DNA of 64,000 nucleotides from JACCTI01 sp038237435 (GTDB lineage: Bacteria > Verrucomicrobiota > Verrucomicrobiia > Chthoniobacterales > UBA10450), in assembly GCA_038237435.1 (NCBI GenBank), contig JBBRYT010000003.1, positions 186,001 through 250,000 of the forward strand, given 5' to 3'. This document shows, one piece after another, positions 26,299 through 35,117 of this stretch. How positions within the stretch are numbered: position 1 is the first letter of the stretch; each line of letters starts with the position of its first letter. A program made the position numbers and the translations under genes. Below the pieces are notes generated by a model. The model saw only the letters and a list, made by a program, of their open reading frames with translations. It searched no databases and was not told the DNA's origin.

Positions 26299-27216
26299 TC
26301 AGAATTTTCCATCACCATTCACTTGTCGGTCCTTCTTCGAAACGATCTTGATCTGTGTGGCTTCGTAATAGACTAACGAATCGGGCGGGACGCTTTTGGT
26401 GAGAAAAACGTTACCGCCGATGGTGCTGCGCGCGCCCACCACGGTTTCGCCACCGAGAACGGTGGAGTTTGGATAGATGGTGACGTCATCTTCTACGGTG
26501 GGATGGCGTTTACCGCCTTTTTTTATTTTGCCGTGCTCGTCTTTTTGGAAGGAACGCGCGCCGAGCGTCACGTTGTGATAAAGCTTCACGCGTGAGCCCA
26601 GTTCGGCCGTTTCGCCCACGACACAGCCGGTGCCGTGATCGATAAAAAAGTGCGAACCGATTTTTGCGCCGGGGTTGATATCGATGCCGGTGCGGCTGTG
26701 CGCCCATTCCGACATGATGCGCGGAATGAAGGGCACCTCTTTCAGATAAAGCACATGTGCCATCCGTTGAATGGCGATCGCTTCGAGTGATGGATACGCG
26801 AGAATGATTTCTTCGTAGCCGGTCGCCGCCGGATCGCCCTCGTAGGCGGCGTCGATGTCGGTCCAAATCAAACGTCGCAGATCGGCCAATTGGGAGATGA
26901 AATGCTCCAGCAGTTGCTCGGCTTTCTTTTGCGTCTGCGGGCGCGGCGGAAAATCACCGAAGCTCTTGCAGATTTCGGGGATGAGCGTGTGGCGGATCTG
27001 TCGAACGCGACTGCGCGTAACATCGGGTAGATCTCCGGAATCGACCAGCGCTTCACCGCGAAAGCCGGGAAACATCAAGCTCATCAATTCGGCGCAGATC
27101 GATTGCACCGCCTCGCGTGAGGGAAGAATTGCGGCAGCGTCGAGGTAATTGATGCCGCCGGTTTCGCTGTAGGTTTGCAGCAGATCATCCACTGCATCGC
27201 GCGAAGTTAGGTTCAT
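26299..27216 (-). CDS. cysE: Serine O-acetyltransferase
   Basis: A 305-aa enzyme making O-acetylserine for cysteine synthesis. The helical N-terminal domain leads to a left-handed beta-helix of hexapeptide repeats with the catalytic HSRTGIDINPGAKIG and DHGTGCVVGETAELG. The longer N-terminus and DIDAAYEGDPAA region suit the EpsC-like type. The ATG at 27216 (MNLTSRDAV) was chosen; the open frame to 27309 reads a non-conserved stretch. It is probably co-transcribed with the downstream desulfurase gene. Confidence 0.92.
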   Translation of the reverse strand: MNLTSRDAVDDLLQTYSETGGINYLDAAAILPSREAVQSICAELMSLMFPGFRGEALVDSGDLPDVTRSRVRQIRHTLIPEICKSFGDFPPRPQTQKKAEQLLEHFISQLADLRRLIWTDIDAAYEGDPAATGYEEIILAYPSLEAIAIQRMAHVLYLKEVPFIPRIMSEWAHSRTGIDINPGAKIGSHFFIDHGTGCVVGETAELGSRVKLYHNVTLGARSFQKDEHGKIKKGGKRHPTVEDDVTIYPNSTVLGGETVVGARSTIGGNVFLTKSVPPDSLVYYEATQIKIVSKKDRQVNGDGKF

Positions 27217-27311
27217 CGCCGCGATAGTACCGCTGGAGCGGAGTTGTGGCAACGGTTTGGCGCATCCGTGGTTTTCATCCCTCGCGTTCTGCCTAAGGTG
27301 CCTCGTCACGC

Positions 27312-29513
27312 ATGAGTAATTTCGAAATCCTCGGTTTGCCGATCGATGAGATGCACGCCTTTCTCGCGGGAGCGCATCCAGATCCGTTCCGCATTCTCGG
27401 TCCGCATCGCGTCGGCGAGAATCTAGTTGTGCGCGTTTTTCGGCCGGACGCGAAGGAGATCGACATTCTGACCGGTGGAAAAGAATTTCCGGCCGACAGG
27501 CTGGACGATAAAGGCTTTTTCCAAGCAGTCATTCCCGGGAAAAAACGCGATTGCGATTACGAGGTGCGCGTCATTCCGTGGGAGGCAGACGACTTCACGC
27601 TACGTGATGCGTATTGCTACGGCTCAATCCTGGGTGAAGTCGATTTGCACCTTTTCGCCGAGGGGAATCATCATCAGCTCTACGAAAAATTTGGCGCGCA
27701 CTTGCGCAAAATCGCGGATGTCGAAGGCGTTTGTTTCGCGGTCTGGGCGCCAAATGCGCAACGCGTCAGTGTGGTCGGAGATTTCAACGGCTGGGATGGC
27801 CGCGTCCATCCGATGCGGCGTTTGTTAGGCAGCGGTGTCTGGGAAATTTTTGTTCCCGGTGTCGCAGAAAGTGCGCACTACAAATTCGAGATCCGCACAC
27901 CTCTCGGCCAACTCCTTCTAAAGAGCGATCCGTTCGCCTTTTTCGGTCAATGGGGAACAGAGACGTCGTCGCTCGTTTTCAATCTGGAGCGCTACCAGTG
28001 GGATGACGACGCATGGATGAAATCGCGGCGCGAGAAGAATTGGAATCGCAGCGCGATGTCGATTTACGAAGTGCATCTCGGTTCGTGGCGCCGACATGAA
28101 GCCGCGGGGAACCGTCACTTCAGTTATCTCGAACTGGCGGACTCACTCATTCCCTACGTGGTCGAGATGGGTTACACGCACATCGAAGTGTTGCCGATCG
28201 CGGAGCATCCTTTCGAAGGATCGTGGGGTTATCAGGTCACGAATTACTATGCGCCGACAAGTCGCTTCGGGAATCCGGACGAGCTGCGCGATTTCATCGG
28301 TAAGTGTCATCAGGCCGGCATCGGCGTGATCATGGATTGGGTGCCGGCGCATTTTCCGAAAGACACCCACGCGCTCGCGGAATTCGACGGGACCGATCTC
28401 TACGAACACATGGATCCGCGGCAGGGCGAGCACCAGGATTGGGGCACGCTTATTTTTAATTTCGGCCGCAACGAGGTGCGAAATTTTCTCACGGCCAACG
28501 CGCTTTTCTGGCTCGACAAATATCACATCGACGGGCTGCGCGTCGATGCAGTCGCGTCCATGTTGTATCTCGATTACTCGCGCCAGCCAGGGCAATGGAT
28601 CCCGAACGCCTATGGCGGCCGCGAAAATCTCGAGGCCGTTTATTTTTTGAAAAAAACGAACGAGATTTGTTACGAAAAATTTCCCGGTACCATCACTATC
28701 GCGGAAGAATCAACCGCCTGGCCCGCGGTTTCGAAACCAACTTACCTGGGCGGTCTCGGTTTCGGCATGAAATGGAACATGGGTTGGATGCATGACTTCC
28801 TCGATTACATGAAGCTCGATCCGATCTTCCGGAGGTTTCATCACAACAGCATCACCTTCTCGCTCATGTATGCGTTCAGCGAGCATTTCGTTCTCGTGCT
28901 TAGTCATGACGAAGTGGTGCACGGCAAAGGTTCCCTCCTCGGCAAAATGCCCGGCGACGAATGGCAGAAGTTCGCGAATCTACGGATGTTCTTCGCCTGG
29001 ATGTACGGACATCCCGGTAAGAAGCTTGCCTTCATGGGCTGCGAGTTTGGACAAGTGCGCGAATGGAATCACGACCGCGAACTCGATTGGTTCCTGCTAC
29101 AATTCCCGAAGCACGATGGACTCCAGCGCCTCGTGCAGCATTTAAATTACACCTACAAAAACGAGCCCGCACTTTGGGATCTCGACGACACGTATGATGG
29201 TTTCGAGTGGATCGATTTCCACGATTCCGACAACAGCGTGGTCACCTTCATGCGCAAATCGCAGGGTGGGGACATCATTGTTTTTATCGTCAATGCCACC
29301 CCGCAAGTCTTGCATGGTTATCGCATCGGCGTTCCGGCTGGCGGATTTTACCGCGAGATTATCAACACCGACGGCGAGACCTACGGCGGCAGCAACGTTG
29401 GCAACATGGGCGGGCTCCAAGCGGCGGCCGCGGAATGGCAGGGCCGCACGCATTTGCTGATGATCGAAGTTCCGCCGCTGGCTACGCTGGCCTTTAAACT
29501 GGAACGGCCGTAG
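27312..29513 (+). CDS. glgB: 1,4-alpha-glucan branching enzyme
   Basis: A 733-aa GH13 enzyme that forms alpha-1,6 branches in glycogen. Order: N-terminal N1 module, CBM48 (VCFAVWAPNAQRVSVVGDFN), then the catalytic barrel with DGLRVDAVASMLYLDYSR (Asp nucleophile), TIAEESTAWP (Glu acid/base) and LSHDEVVHGKGSL (transition-state His-Asp), and a C-terminal beta domain. Length is typical. It is divergent from cysE. No other glg gene is in the window. Confidence 0.97.
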   Translation: MSNFEILGLPIDEMHAFLAGAHPDPFRILGPHRVGENLVVRVFRPDAKEIDILTGGKEFPADRLDDKGFFQAVIPGKKRDCDYEVRVIPWEADDFTLRDAYCYGSILGEVDLHLFAEGNHHQLYEKFGAHLRKIADVEGVCFAVWAPNAQRVSVVGDFNGWDGRVHPMRRLLGSGVWEIFVPGVAESAHYKFEIRTPLGQLLLKSDPFAFFGQWGTETSSLVFNLERYQWDDDAWMKSRREKNWNRSAMSIYEVHLGSWRRHEAAGNRHFSYLELADSLIPYVVEMGYTHIEVLPIAEHPFEGSWGYQVTNYYAPTSRFGNPDELRDFIGKCHQAGIGVIMDWVPAHFPKDTHALAEFDGTDLYEHMDPRQGEHQDWGTLIFNFGRNEVRNFLTANALFWLDKYHIDGLRVDAVASMLYLDYSRQPGQWIPNAYGGRENLEAVYFLKKTNEICYEKFPGTITIAEESTAWPAVSKPTYLGGLGFGMKWNMGWMHDFLDYMKLDPIFRRFHHNSITFSLMYAFSEHFVLVLSHDEVVHGKGSLLGKMPGDEWQKFANLRMFFAWMYGHPGKKLAFMGCEFGQVREWNHDRELDWFLLQFPKHDGLQRLVQHLNYTYKNEPALWDLDDTYDGFEWIDFHDSDNSVVTFMRKSQGGDIIVFIVNATPQVLHGYRIGVPAGGFYREIINTDGETYGGSNVGNMGGLQAAAAEWQGRTHLLMIEVPPLATLAFKLERP

Positions 29514-29594
29514 CCACCGCGCCTGCGATTTAAACGCGTTCAATTCATTCGACTTGACCGAAGTTCTCCACGCCCGCATTTTTTCTTACCACCC

Positions 29595-30302
29595 ATGAAG
29601 AAAAAAATTTCCGCCGGTTTCACCTTGATCGAAATGTTGGTTGTTATTTCGATCATCGCCATCATCGCCGCGTTTGCCGTGCCCACGCTGACGCAAGCGC
29701 TTTCTAAAGGTCAAATGACCGGCACAATGAATAATGTGCGACAACTTTACCTTGCCGGGCAGCAGATGGCCCTCGACGGCGCGACTAATTCGGATTCCAA
29801 CTACGCCTGGCCAGGAGATTATACCGGTTCGAGCGTGATCACGACGCTGGCGGATTATTGCGGCAAGCTGGTCTCGAACGGTTATCTCAATCCCGGCGAT
29901 CTCCAGAAATTGCTCAACGCTCCGGGTGCGACCTGCACCGTCAATTCATCCACCGATGCGAGCGGCGTCGCTACCGTGACTCTTTCGGGCAAGAGCGGGT
30001 TGAAAGTTTACAAGGTTAAAGAAGTCGACTCCTCCAATGTCCTTTTCGCCGTCACCTCTAACTACACTTATAATAGTGCGCTCACTGCGACTGGTGCGCC
30101 TTACGGTGATAAAGGTTTCGTCATCATGCACAAAGGCGGCGACGCCGGAATTCTGCGCAAGAACCAGGCAACGGCCGCGAATTACGGCGCCGGGGCTGCC
30201 GGCATCAATAAATTTCAATCGACTGTCGGCAAAATGAGCGGCGACGCTGACGGCTCAATTCAGAATTCGGATCAGGCAACGGCATTGACGAATCCGAATT
30301 AG
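29595..30302 (+). CDS. Type IV prepilin-like protein (N-methylated pseudopilin)
   Basis: A 235-aa protein with a class III signal: MKKKISAG|FTLIEMLVVISIIAII, a prepilin peptidase site after Gly, then Phe and the Glu at position 5. The hydrophobic helix is followed by a variable, Thr/Ser/Asn/Gly-rich globular part. Such proteins build type IV pili or type II secretion pseudopili. It stands alone, with no assembly genes nearby. Families of this kind are abundant in Verrucomicrobiota. Confidence 0.88.
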   Translation: MKKKISAGFTLIEMLVVISIIAIIAAFAVPTLTQALSKGQMTGTMNNVRQLYLAGQQMALDGATNSDSNYAWPGDYTGSSVITTLADYCGKLVSNGYLNPGDLQKLLNAPGATCTVNSSTDASGVATVTLSGKSGLKVYKVKEVDSSNVLFAVTSNYTYNSALTATGAPYGDKGFVIMHKGGDAGILRKNQATAANYGAGAAGINKFQSTVGKMSGDADGSIQNSDQATALTNPN

Positions 30303-30308
30303 CCGCGG

Positions 30309-31664
30309 CTATTCGGTTACGTCGGAAGAAAATTCCCCGTCGCTCACACGTGAGCGAATTTTCATCTTCGCTTTGATGGCGGCGACGCTCGCGATGATCT
30401 TCCCGTTCGCATCGGTCGTGATGCTGTAACCGCGGTGAAGCGTCGCATCGGGACCGAGGAGACGAAGTTTTCCGTTTAATTGCTGGAAACGCTGTCGGTG
30501 ATTTTCGAGCAAGCGCGCCGGCTGTGCGGCGAAACGGCGCTGCAGTTGTTCGACGCTCGCGCGGCGTGCGCTTAGTTCTCTTGCTGGACTGCGCGCCTGC
30601 AGTGTCTGGCCACGGCTAGTGAGCGCGCTGCGGTTGCTGGCAATAAATGCACTAACGATTCGGCCTAACGAATCCTTAATTAAATCAATTCGCTGCTGCG
30701 CATCGCGCAATCGCTGGGTCGGTTCACGCGCGAGTGATTTTTCGGAAAGAAAACGCAATCGCGTTTGGGCGTGAGCGATGAAGTTGCGCAGGTTGCGATC
30801 GAGACAGACCGAGAGTTCATCGATGCGTCGAGAAATGTCGACGATATCGGGGACAACTAACTCGGCGGCCGCGCTCGGAGTCGGTGCCCGCAGATCCGCC
30901 ACAAAGTCAGCAATGGTGAAATCGATTTCGTGACCGACTGCGCTGACGATCGGAATTTCTGCATGAAAAATTGCGCGGGCCACGATCTCTTCATTGAACT
31001 CCCACAAATCTTCAATACTCCCGCCGCCGCGCGCGATGACGATGATATCGAGCGGCGGCCAGGACTCGTTAGGCGTGGCCAGTTCGCGAATGGCTACCGC
31101 GATTTCAGTGGCCGCTCCGACTCCTTGGACGCGAACCGGGTTGATCAGGATTTCAATGCTCGGCGCGCGACGTTTTAATACATTGAGCATGTCGCGAATC
31201 GCGGCGCCGCTCGCAGAAGTAATAATGCCGATGCGTCGTGGAAATTTCGGCAGCGCTTTCTTGTGCGCCGGATCGAACAAACCTTCCGCATCGAGCTTGC
31301 GTTTCAGCGCTTCGAATTTTGCCTGCAACACGCCCAGCCCGCGCGGCTGCAAAATTTGCACGTTCAGCTGGTACTGACCGCGCGCCTCAAAGACGGAAAC
31401 TTGTCCGTAGACCTGCACCTGCGCGCCATCGGCCAGCGGCTGCGAAGCTGAAAAATCCGTGTTCCGAAAAATCACACAGCTGATCTGCGCGCGTTGATCC
31501 TTTAGCGTGAAATACTGATGGCCGGAAGGATGCAGTTTGTAATTCGAAATTTCTCCCTGCACCCAAACCGCGCCGAATTTTGTTTCGAGCGCACCGCGAA
31601 TAGCGCGGGTCAATTCACCGACGGTGAAGACTCTCGCCGCCTCTTGGAAGAAATCGCTTTGCAC
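30309..31664 (-). CDS. xseA: Exodeoxyribonuclease VII large subunit
   Basis: A 451-aa nuclease subunit. N-terminal OB fold (VWVQGEISNYKLHPSGHQYF) is followed by the catalytic region IGIITSASGAAIRDMLNVLK and DIIVIARGGGSIEDLWEFNE and a C-terminal coiled-coil. It degrades single-stranded DNA with XseB, which is not adjacent. The start is GTG overlapping the ruvB stop by one base. It carries an exact motif copy at 31065-31074, and two related copies 13 bases apart near 30650-30670. Confidence 0.94.
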   Translation of the reverse strand: MQSDFFQEAARVFTVGELTRAIRGALETKFGAVWVQGEISNYKLHPSGHQYFTLKDQRAQISCVIFRNTDFSASQPLADGAQVQVYGQVSVFEARGQYQLNVQILQPRGLGVLQAKFEALKRKLDAEGLFDPAHKKALPKFPRRIGIITSASGAAIRDMLNVLKRRAPSIEILINPVRVQGVGAATEIAVAIRELATPNESWPPLDIIVIARGGGSIEDLWEFNEEIVARAIFHAEIPIVSAVGHEIDFTIADFVADLRAPTPSAAAELVVPDIVDISRRIDELSVCLDRNLRNFIAHAQTRLRFLSEKSLAREPTQRLRDAQQRIDLIKDSLGRIVSAFIASNRSALTSRGQTLQARSPARELSARRASVEQLQRRFAAQPARLLENHRQRFQQLNGKLRLLGPDATLHRGYSITTDANGKIIASVAAIKAKMKIRSRVSDGEFSSDVTE

Positions 31665-32668
31665 TACGATCCGAACAATTCGCTCTGCGGACCGACCGGC
31701 GGTTTCAAGCCGAGTTTGCGATAAGCATTCGGCAAAGCGACGCGACCCTGCGGCGTGCGCTTGATAAAGCCTTCCATGATTAGATAGGGCTCGTTCACTT
31801 CTTCAAGCGTCCCGGCTTCTTCGCCGATGGCGACGGCTAACGAATTCAAACCAACCGGTCCGCCGTTAAATTTGTGGATGAGCGCTTCAATGATGCGCTT
31901 GTCCCATTGATCGAATCCGTCGCGATCAATTTCCAACATCGTCAGTGCACGATCCGCGACGTCTACGTTGATTCTCCCATCCGCTTTCACCTGCGCGTAA
32001 TCGCGCACCCAACGCAAGAGATTGTTCGCCGTCCGCGGCGTCCCGCGACAGCGGGCCGCGATTTCCGAAGCGCCATCATTGTCGATCGGAACGGCGAGCA
32101 GACCGGCGCTGCGGAGGATGATTTTGTGCATCTCTTCGGCGGTGTAGTAATCGAGCCGCGCCGTCATGCCGAAACGCGAACGCAACGGCGCGCTCACCAT
32201 TCCTGCGCGCGTGGTCGCGCCGATGAGCGTGAACTTCGGCAATTGCAATCGTAAGCTGCGCGCCTGCGGACCTTGATCGATAATGATATCGAGCCGGTAA
32301 TCTTCCATCGCCGGATACAAATATTCTTCGATCGTCGGTTGCAGCCGATGAATCTCGTCGATAAAAAGCACGTCGCCTTTTTCCAGGGACGTCAATAGTC
32401 CGGCAAGCTCGCCCGCTTTTTCAATCACCGGGCCGCTGGTGTTTTTTACATTCACGCCCATCGCGTTCGCGATGATGTGCGCCAGCGTCGTCTTGCCCAA
32501 TCCCGGCGGACCGCTGAGCAAAATATGTTCGAGCACGTCGCCGCGTTTCTTGGCCGCTTCCACCAGAACTGCGAGCCGTTCGCACACCTTCACCTGTCCG
32601 GTGAATTCGCTGAACATCGGCGGACGCAGCGAAACTTCGAACGCGGGATCCGGTTCCGGCGGTTTCAT
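31664..32668 (-). CDS. ruvB: Holliday junction ATP-dependent helicase RuvB
   Basis: A 334-aa AAA+ motor that drives branch migration of recombination intermediates with RuvA. Walker A GPPGLGKTTLAHIIA, Walker B LFIDEIHRL, sensor 1 GATTRAGMVS, and a C-terminal winged helix (LNSLAVAIGEEAGTLEEV) are present. The initial RPPMFSEFTGQ is typical. It is paired with xseA; ruvA and ruvC are not in the window. Confidence 0.97.
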   Translation of the reverse strand: MKPPEPDPAFEVSLRPPMFSEFTGQVKVCERLAVLVEAAKKRGDVLEHILLSGPPGLGKTTLAHIIANAMGVNVKNTSGPVIEKAGELAGLLTSLEKGDVLFIDEIHRLQPTIEEYLYPAMEDYRLDIIIDQGPQARSLRLQLPKFTLIGATTRAGMVSAPLRSRFGMTARLDYYTAEEMHKIILRSAGLLAVPIDNDGASEIAARCRGTPRTANNLLRWVRDYAQVKADGRINVDVADRALTMLEIDRDGFDQWDKRIIEALIHKFNGGPVGLNSLAVAIGEEAGTLEEVNEPYLIMEGFIKRTPQGRVALPNAYRKLGLKPPVGPQSELFGS

Positions 32669-32707
32669 GCGATCGACTCTACTCGCCGCGCGCGAGCAGG
32701 CCAGAAA

Positions 32708-33112
32708 TCATCCGAGTCTTTTCGTCAGCACCAGCTCTGTGCCGCGGCTTTTCAAAATGTAGTCCACTTTGTCAAAGGCGTGACGGATCAGGTGCAAACC
32801 GAGACCGCCGGGTTTGATGATGTCGTGCGCGCGGCCTTTCATTTTTTCTGGCGGACTTTGTTTGCCGTAATCGCGCAGACGCAGGCAGACGCAATCGGGT
32901 TTGCCCTCGAGCGAGAGCGCGATCGGTTGATCGTCCTGCAAATGATAAGCGTGCCGAATAATATTGGTGCAGGCTTCGTCTACGCCCAGAACCATGAGGG
33001 TGCGTTCCTTTTCCGAAAAGGGGTAGGCGTCGAGAAATGCGCGCACGAATCTTCGCATCAGAGCGAGATTTCCGGTGTGGCTGGAGAATTCCACCTGCCG
33101 CTTTTTCTTCAT
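32708..33112 (-). CDS. RsbW-like anti-sigma / serine kinase ATPase
   Basis: A 134-aa GHKL ATPase domain alone: N-box VDEACTNIIRHAY and G-box KPGGLGLHLIRHAFD are clear. Such stand-alone kinases phosphorylate STAS-domain antagonists or hold sigma factors. The only STAS gene in the window is the broken one at 13656-13978, 19 kb away, so pairing is speculative. ATG 33112 (MKKKRQVEF) is preferred over the TTG at 33124. Confidence 0.87.
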   Translation of the reverse strand: MKKKRQVEFSSHTGNLALMRRFVRAFLDAYPFSEKERTLMVLGVDEACTNIIRHAYHLQDDQPIALSLEGKPDCVCLRLRDYGKQSPPEKMKGRAHDIIKPGGLGLHLIRHAFDKVDYILKSRGTELVLTKRLG

Positions 33113-33207
33113 CGCTCGCGCCAAGGCTGAACGTTACGCTTTCGTTCTTCAAGCCTCGAAAGGATTTGAGTTGGACAGATAGACACAATCACAGTTTTGT
33201 CTGCCGC

Positions 33208-33984
33208 ATGAGGCGATTGACAACTGCGCTGGCCATCTTGTTCATCGTTTCTTCTGCGTCCGGGCAGCAGACCACCGCATATGACGCACTCAAGGTCGTC
33301 GCGCGGCAACTCAACCCATCGCTTCTCAATCGCGTTATCTCCGTCACCGGTGTCGATGGCGATCCGCAACCGACGACGTGGAACGTTCTCGTGGCGGATC
33401 GCGCCGCGCCCGGGGGTGTACGCGAAATTCAAGTGGCAAACCGGCGCATCATTTCCAATCAAGCGCCGCGCGGTGCGGTCGGTTCCGCATCGAATTCAAC
33501 TTTCGCCGCGTCGAAATTAAATCTCGATTCGAGTGGCGCGTTTCAGGTGGCGAGTCACACCGCCGATCAATCGCACCAAAATTTCGATCGCATCAATTAC
33601 ACGCTGCGCACGAACGAACAGCACCTTCCGGTTTGGATCGTCACTTTACAGGATCAAACGCGACGTCCGCTCGGCACCATTCAAATCAACGCCAATCGCG
33701 GCAATGTCGTGCGCGTCGAAGGGCTGTATCACGGCGCGAACATCGCGCACGTCGAAGAAGACCATCGCGATCGCATCACGCACGAGGGTGTCCGACGCAT
33801 GCCGGCCGACGACGAGTCTGTCGAATCGCGTGGCGATGAAGGAATCGAAGAAGGCGACGAAGACGAAAACGTGATTAAGCGCCGCATCAAAGGGATGTTC
33901 CATCGCACGAAAGATGACGCGGCCGCGATGTTTCACCGCGTGCGCCGATCTTTCGCGGATTTCATCGCGGGAGATCGCGATTGA
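33208..33984 (+). CDS. Exported protein of unknown function (258 aa)
   Basis: The start at 33208 gives a signal peptide (MRRLTTALAILFIVSSASGQ). The mature protein has beta-rich sequence (TWNVLVADRAAPGGVREIQV, VNLD-type strands) and a very acidic then basic tail (DDESVESRGDEGIEEGDEDE followed by KRRIKGMFHR). I do not recognise the family. The longer open frame to 33037 lacks a signal peptide and overlaps the antisense RsbW-like gene. Confidence 0.75.
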   Translation: MRRLTTALAILFIVSSASGQQTTAYDALKVVARQLNPSLLNRVISVTGVDGDPQPTTWNVLVADRAAPGGVREIQVANRRIISNQAPRGAVGSASNSTFAASKLNLDSSGAFQVASHTADQSHQNFDRINYTLRTNEQHLPVWIVTLQDQTRRPLGTIQINANRGNVVRVEGLYHGANIAHVEEDHRDRITHEGVRRMPADDESVESRGDEGIEEGDEDENVIKRRIKGMFHRTKDDAAAMFHRVRRSFADFIAGDRD

Positions 33985-34030
33985 TTCCGTCTTCTTGCTT
34001 TTCGCGGGCTCACACTGGTAATTACGCGAG

Positions 34031-34942
34031 ATGATTTCCGAGACCGCGTCCTGGCGCGAAGGTTGTCGACAACTTTACGGCGATTTCGATCGCCTTGGGC
34101 TGAGCGTGGAATGGCACGATTTCCGGCCCGAACGCGCATTGAACTGGGGCGAAACTTTTCGTCCGCGCAGCATTGAGTTTTGCCTAAATCTCGAGGGACG
34201 CGGCGTGATTGGACGGCGCAGCCAAAGTGATTACATCGCCGGCAGCTCGGGCTACTACTCGTTAGGCGAAGAACCACTTCCGGCTTCGCGCCAGGCGGGC
34301 GATCGTCATCAATTCGTCACGCTCGAATTCTCGCGCGATCATTTGCAAGAGCAGTTAGCTGATTGCGAAAGTGAGCTCGATCCGCACCTGCGTCGCGCTG
34401 TTTTTTCCGGGAATGAAAAGAACATCGTTTCGACTCCGCGCCCAATGGCTTCGGAGCAGCGCGCCGTTGTTTTCAGTTTGCTGCAACCCCCCGTGCCGAA
34501 AGCGGCGCAGAGCCTGTGGTATCGCAGCAAGGCGCTCGAGTTGATGTCGCATTTTCTTTTCGCGCCCAAAGATCCGGAGTTGTTTTGCATGCGGCAAAAA
34601 CGCGTGGCCCGCGATCGCGTGGAACGAACCAAGGGATTACTCGCGCGCGACTTGGCGAACCCGCCGGCCTTGGAGTCGTTAGGCCAGGATGTCGGCTGCA
34701 GTCCGTTTTATCTGAGCCGGATTTTCTCGCGCGAAGTGGGTCTGACTATTCCGCAATTTCTGCGCAACCTGCGCATGGAACGCGCCGCGGAATTATTGCG
34801 CACTGGAAAATACAACGTGACCGAGGCCGCGACTGAAGTCGGTTACTCAAGCTTGAGTCACTTCAGCAAAGCCTTCTGCGAAACGATCGGCTGCTGCCCG
34901 GTGCTGTATCCAATGGCGAAGCACATCGTGCTCGATCGCTAA
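34031..34942 (+). CDS. AraC-family transcriptional regulator
   Basis: A 303-aa regulator with an N-terminal sensing domain (cupin-like, low similarity) and a C-terminal AraC DNA-binding domain with two helix-turn-helix units: LGQDVGCSPFYLSRIFSREV and AATEVGYSSLSHFSKAFCET. Its own target is unknown. It stands between an exported protein and purH. An exact motif copy encodes SLGEE at 34258-34267, and a related one encodes the ESLGQ turn near 34677. Confidence 0.9.
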   Translation: MISETASWREGCRQLYGDFDRLGLSVEWHDFRPERALNWGETFRPRSIEFCLNLEGRGVIGRRSQSDYIAGSSGYYSLGEEPLPASRQAGDRHQFVTLEFSRDHLQEQLADCESELDPHLRRAVFSGNEKNIVSTPRPMASEQRAVVFSLLQPPVPKAAQSLWYRSKALELMSHFLFAPKDPELFCMRQKRVARDRVERTKGLLARDLANPPALESLGQDVGCSPFYLSRIFSREVGLTIPQFLRNLRMERAAELLRTGKYNVTEAATEVGYSSLSHFSKAFCETIGCCPVLYPMAKHIVLDR

Positions 34943-34960
34943 ATCACGCGCGCGAGACCG

Positions 34961-35103
34961 GCGATGTAGGCCGGTCTCCTGACCCGGCGGGGAGGCGAGC
35001 CTCGAACACTTTCTTCGTCAAATTCGCTCGTGACGCATCTAGGAGTTTGAGAGACAGTCGCCAGCTCACACCCCGCCGGGTCGGGAGACCCGGCCTACAT
35101 CGC
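34961..35103. mobile_element. 143-bp MITE-like element with ~32-bp terminal inverted repeats
   Basis: The left end begins GCGATGTAGGCCGGTCTCCT; the right end (35071-35103) is its reverse complement with one added base and one substitution over about 32 bases. Each end also contains its own palindrome (CCGGGTC/GACCCGG). About 75 bases without coding potential lie between. The element fills nearly the whole araC-purH spacer and stops 14 bases before the purH ATG. A shorter relative is at 24527-24596. No target-site duplication is evident by eye. Confidence 0.65.
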
Positions 35104-35117
35104 TGTGCCGCATCCGT

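Noticed and set aside
34961..35103. CRISPR array
   Set aside because: The two similar segments are inverted, not direct, and there are only two; no cas genes are present.
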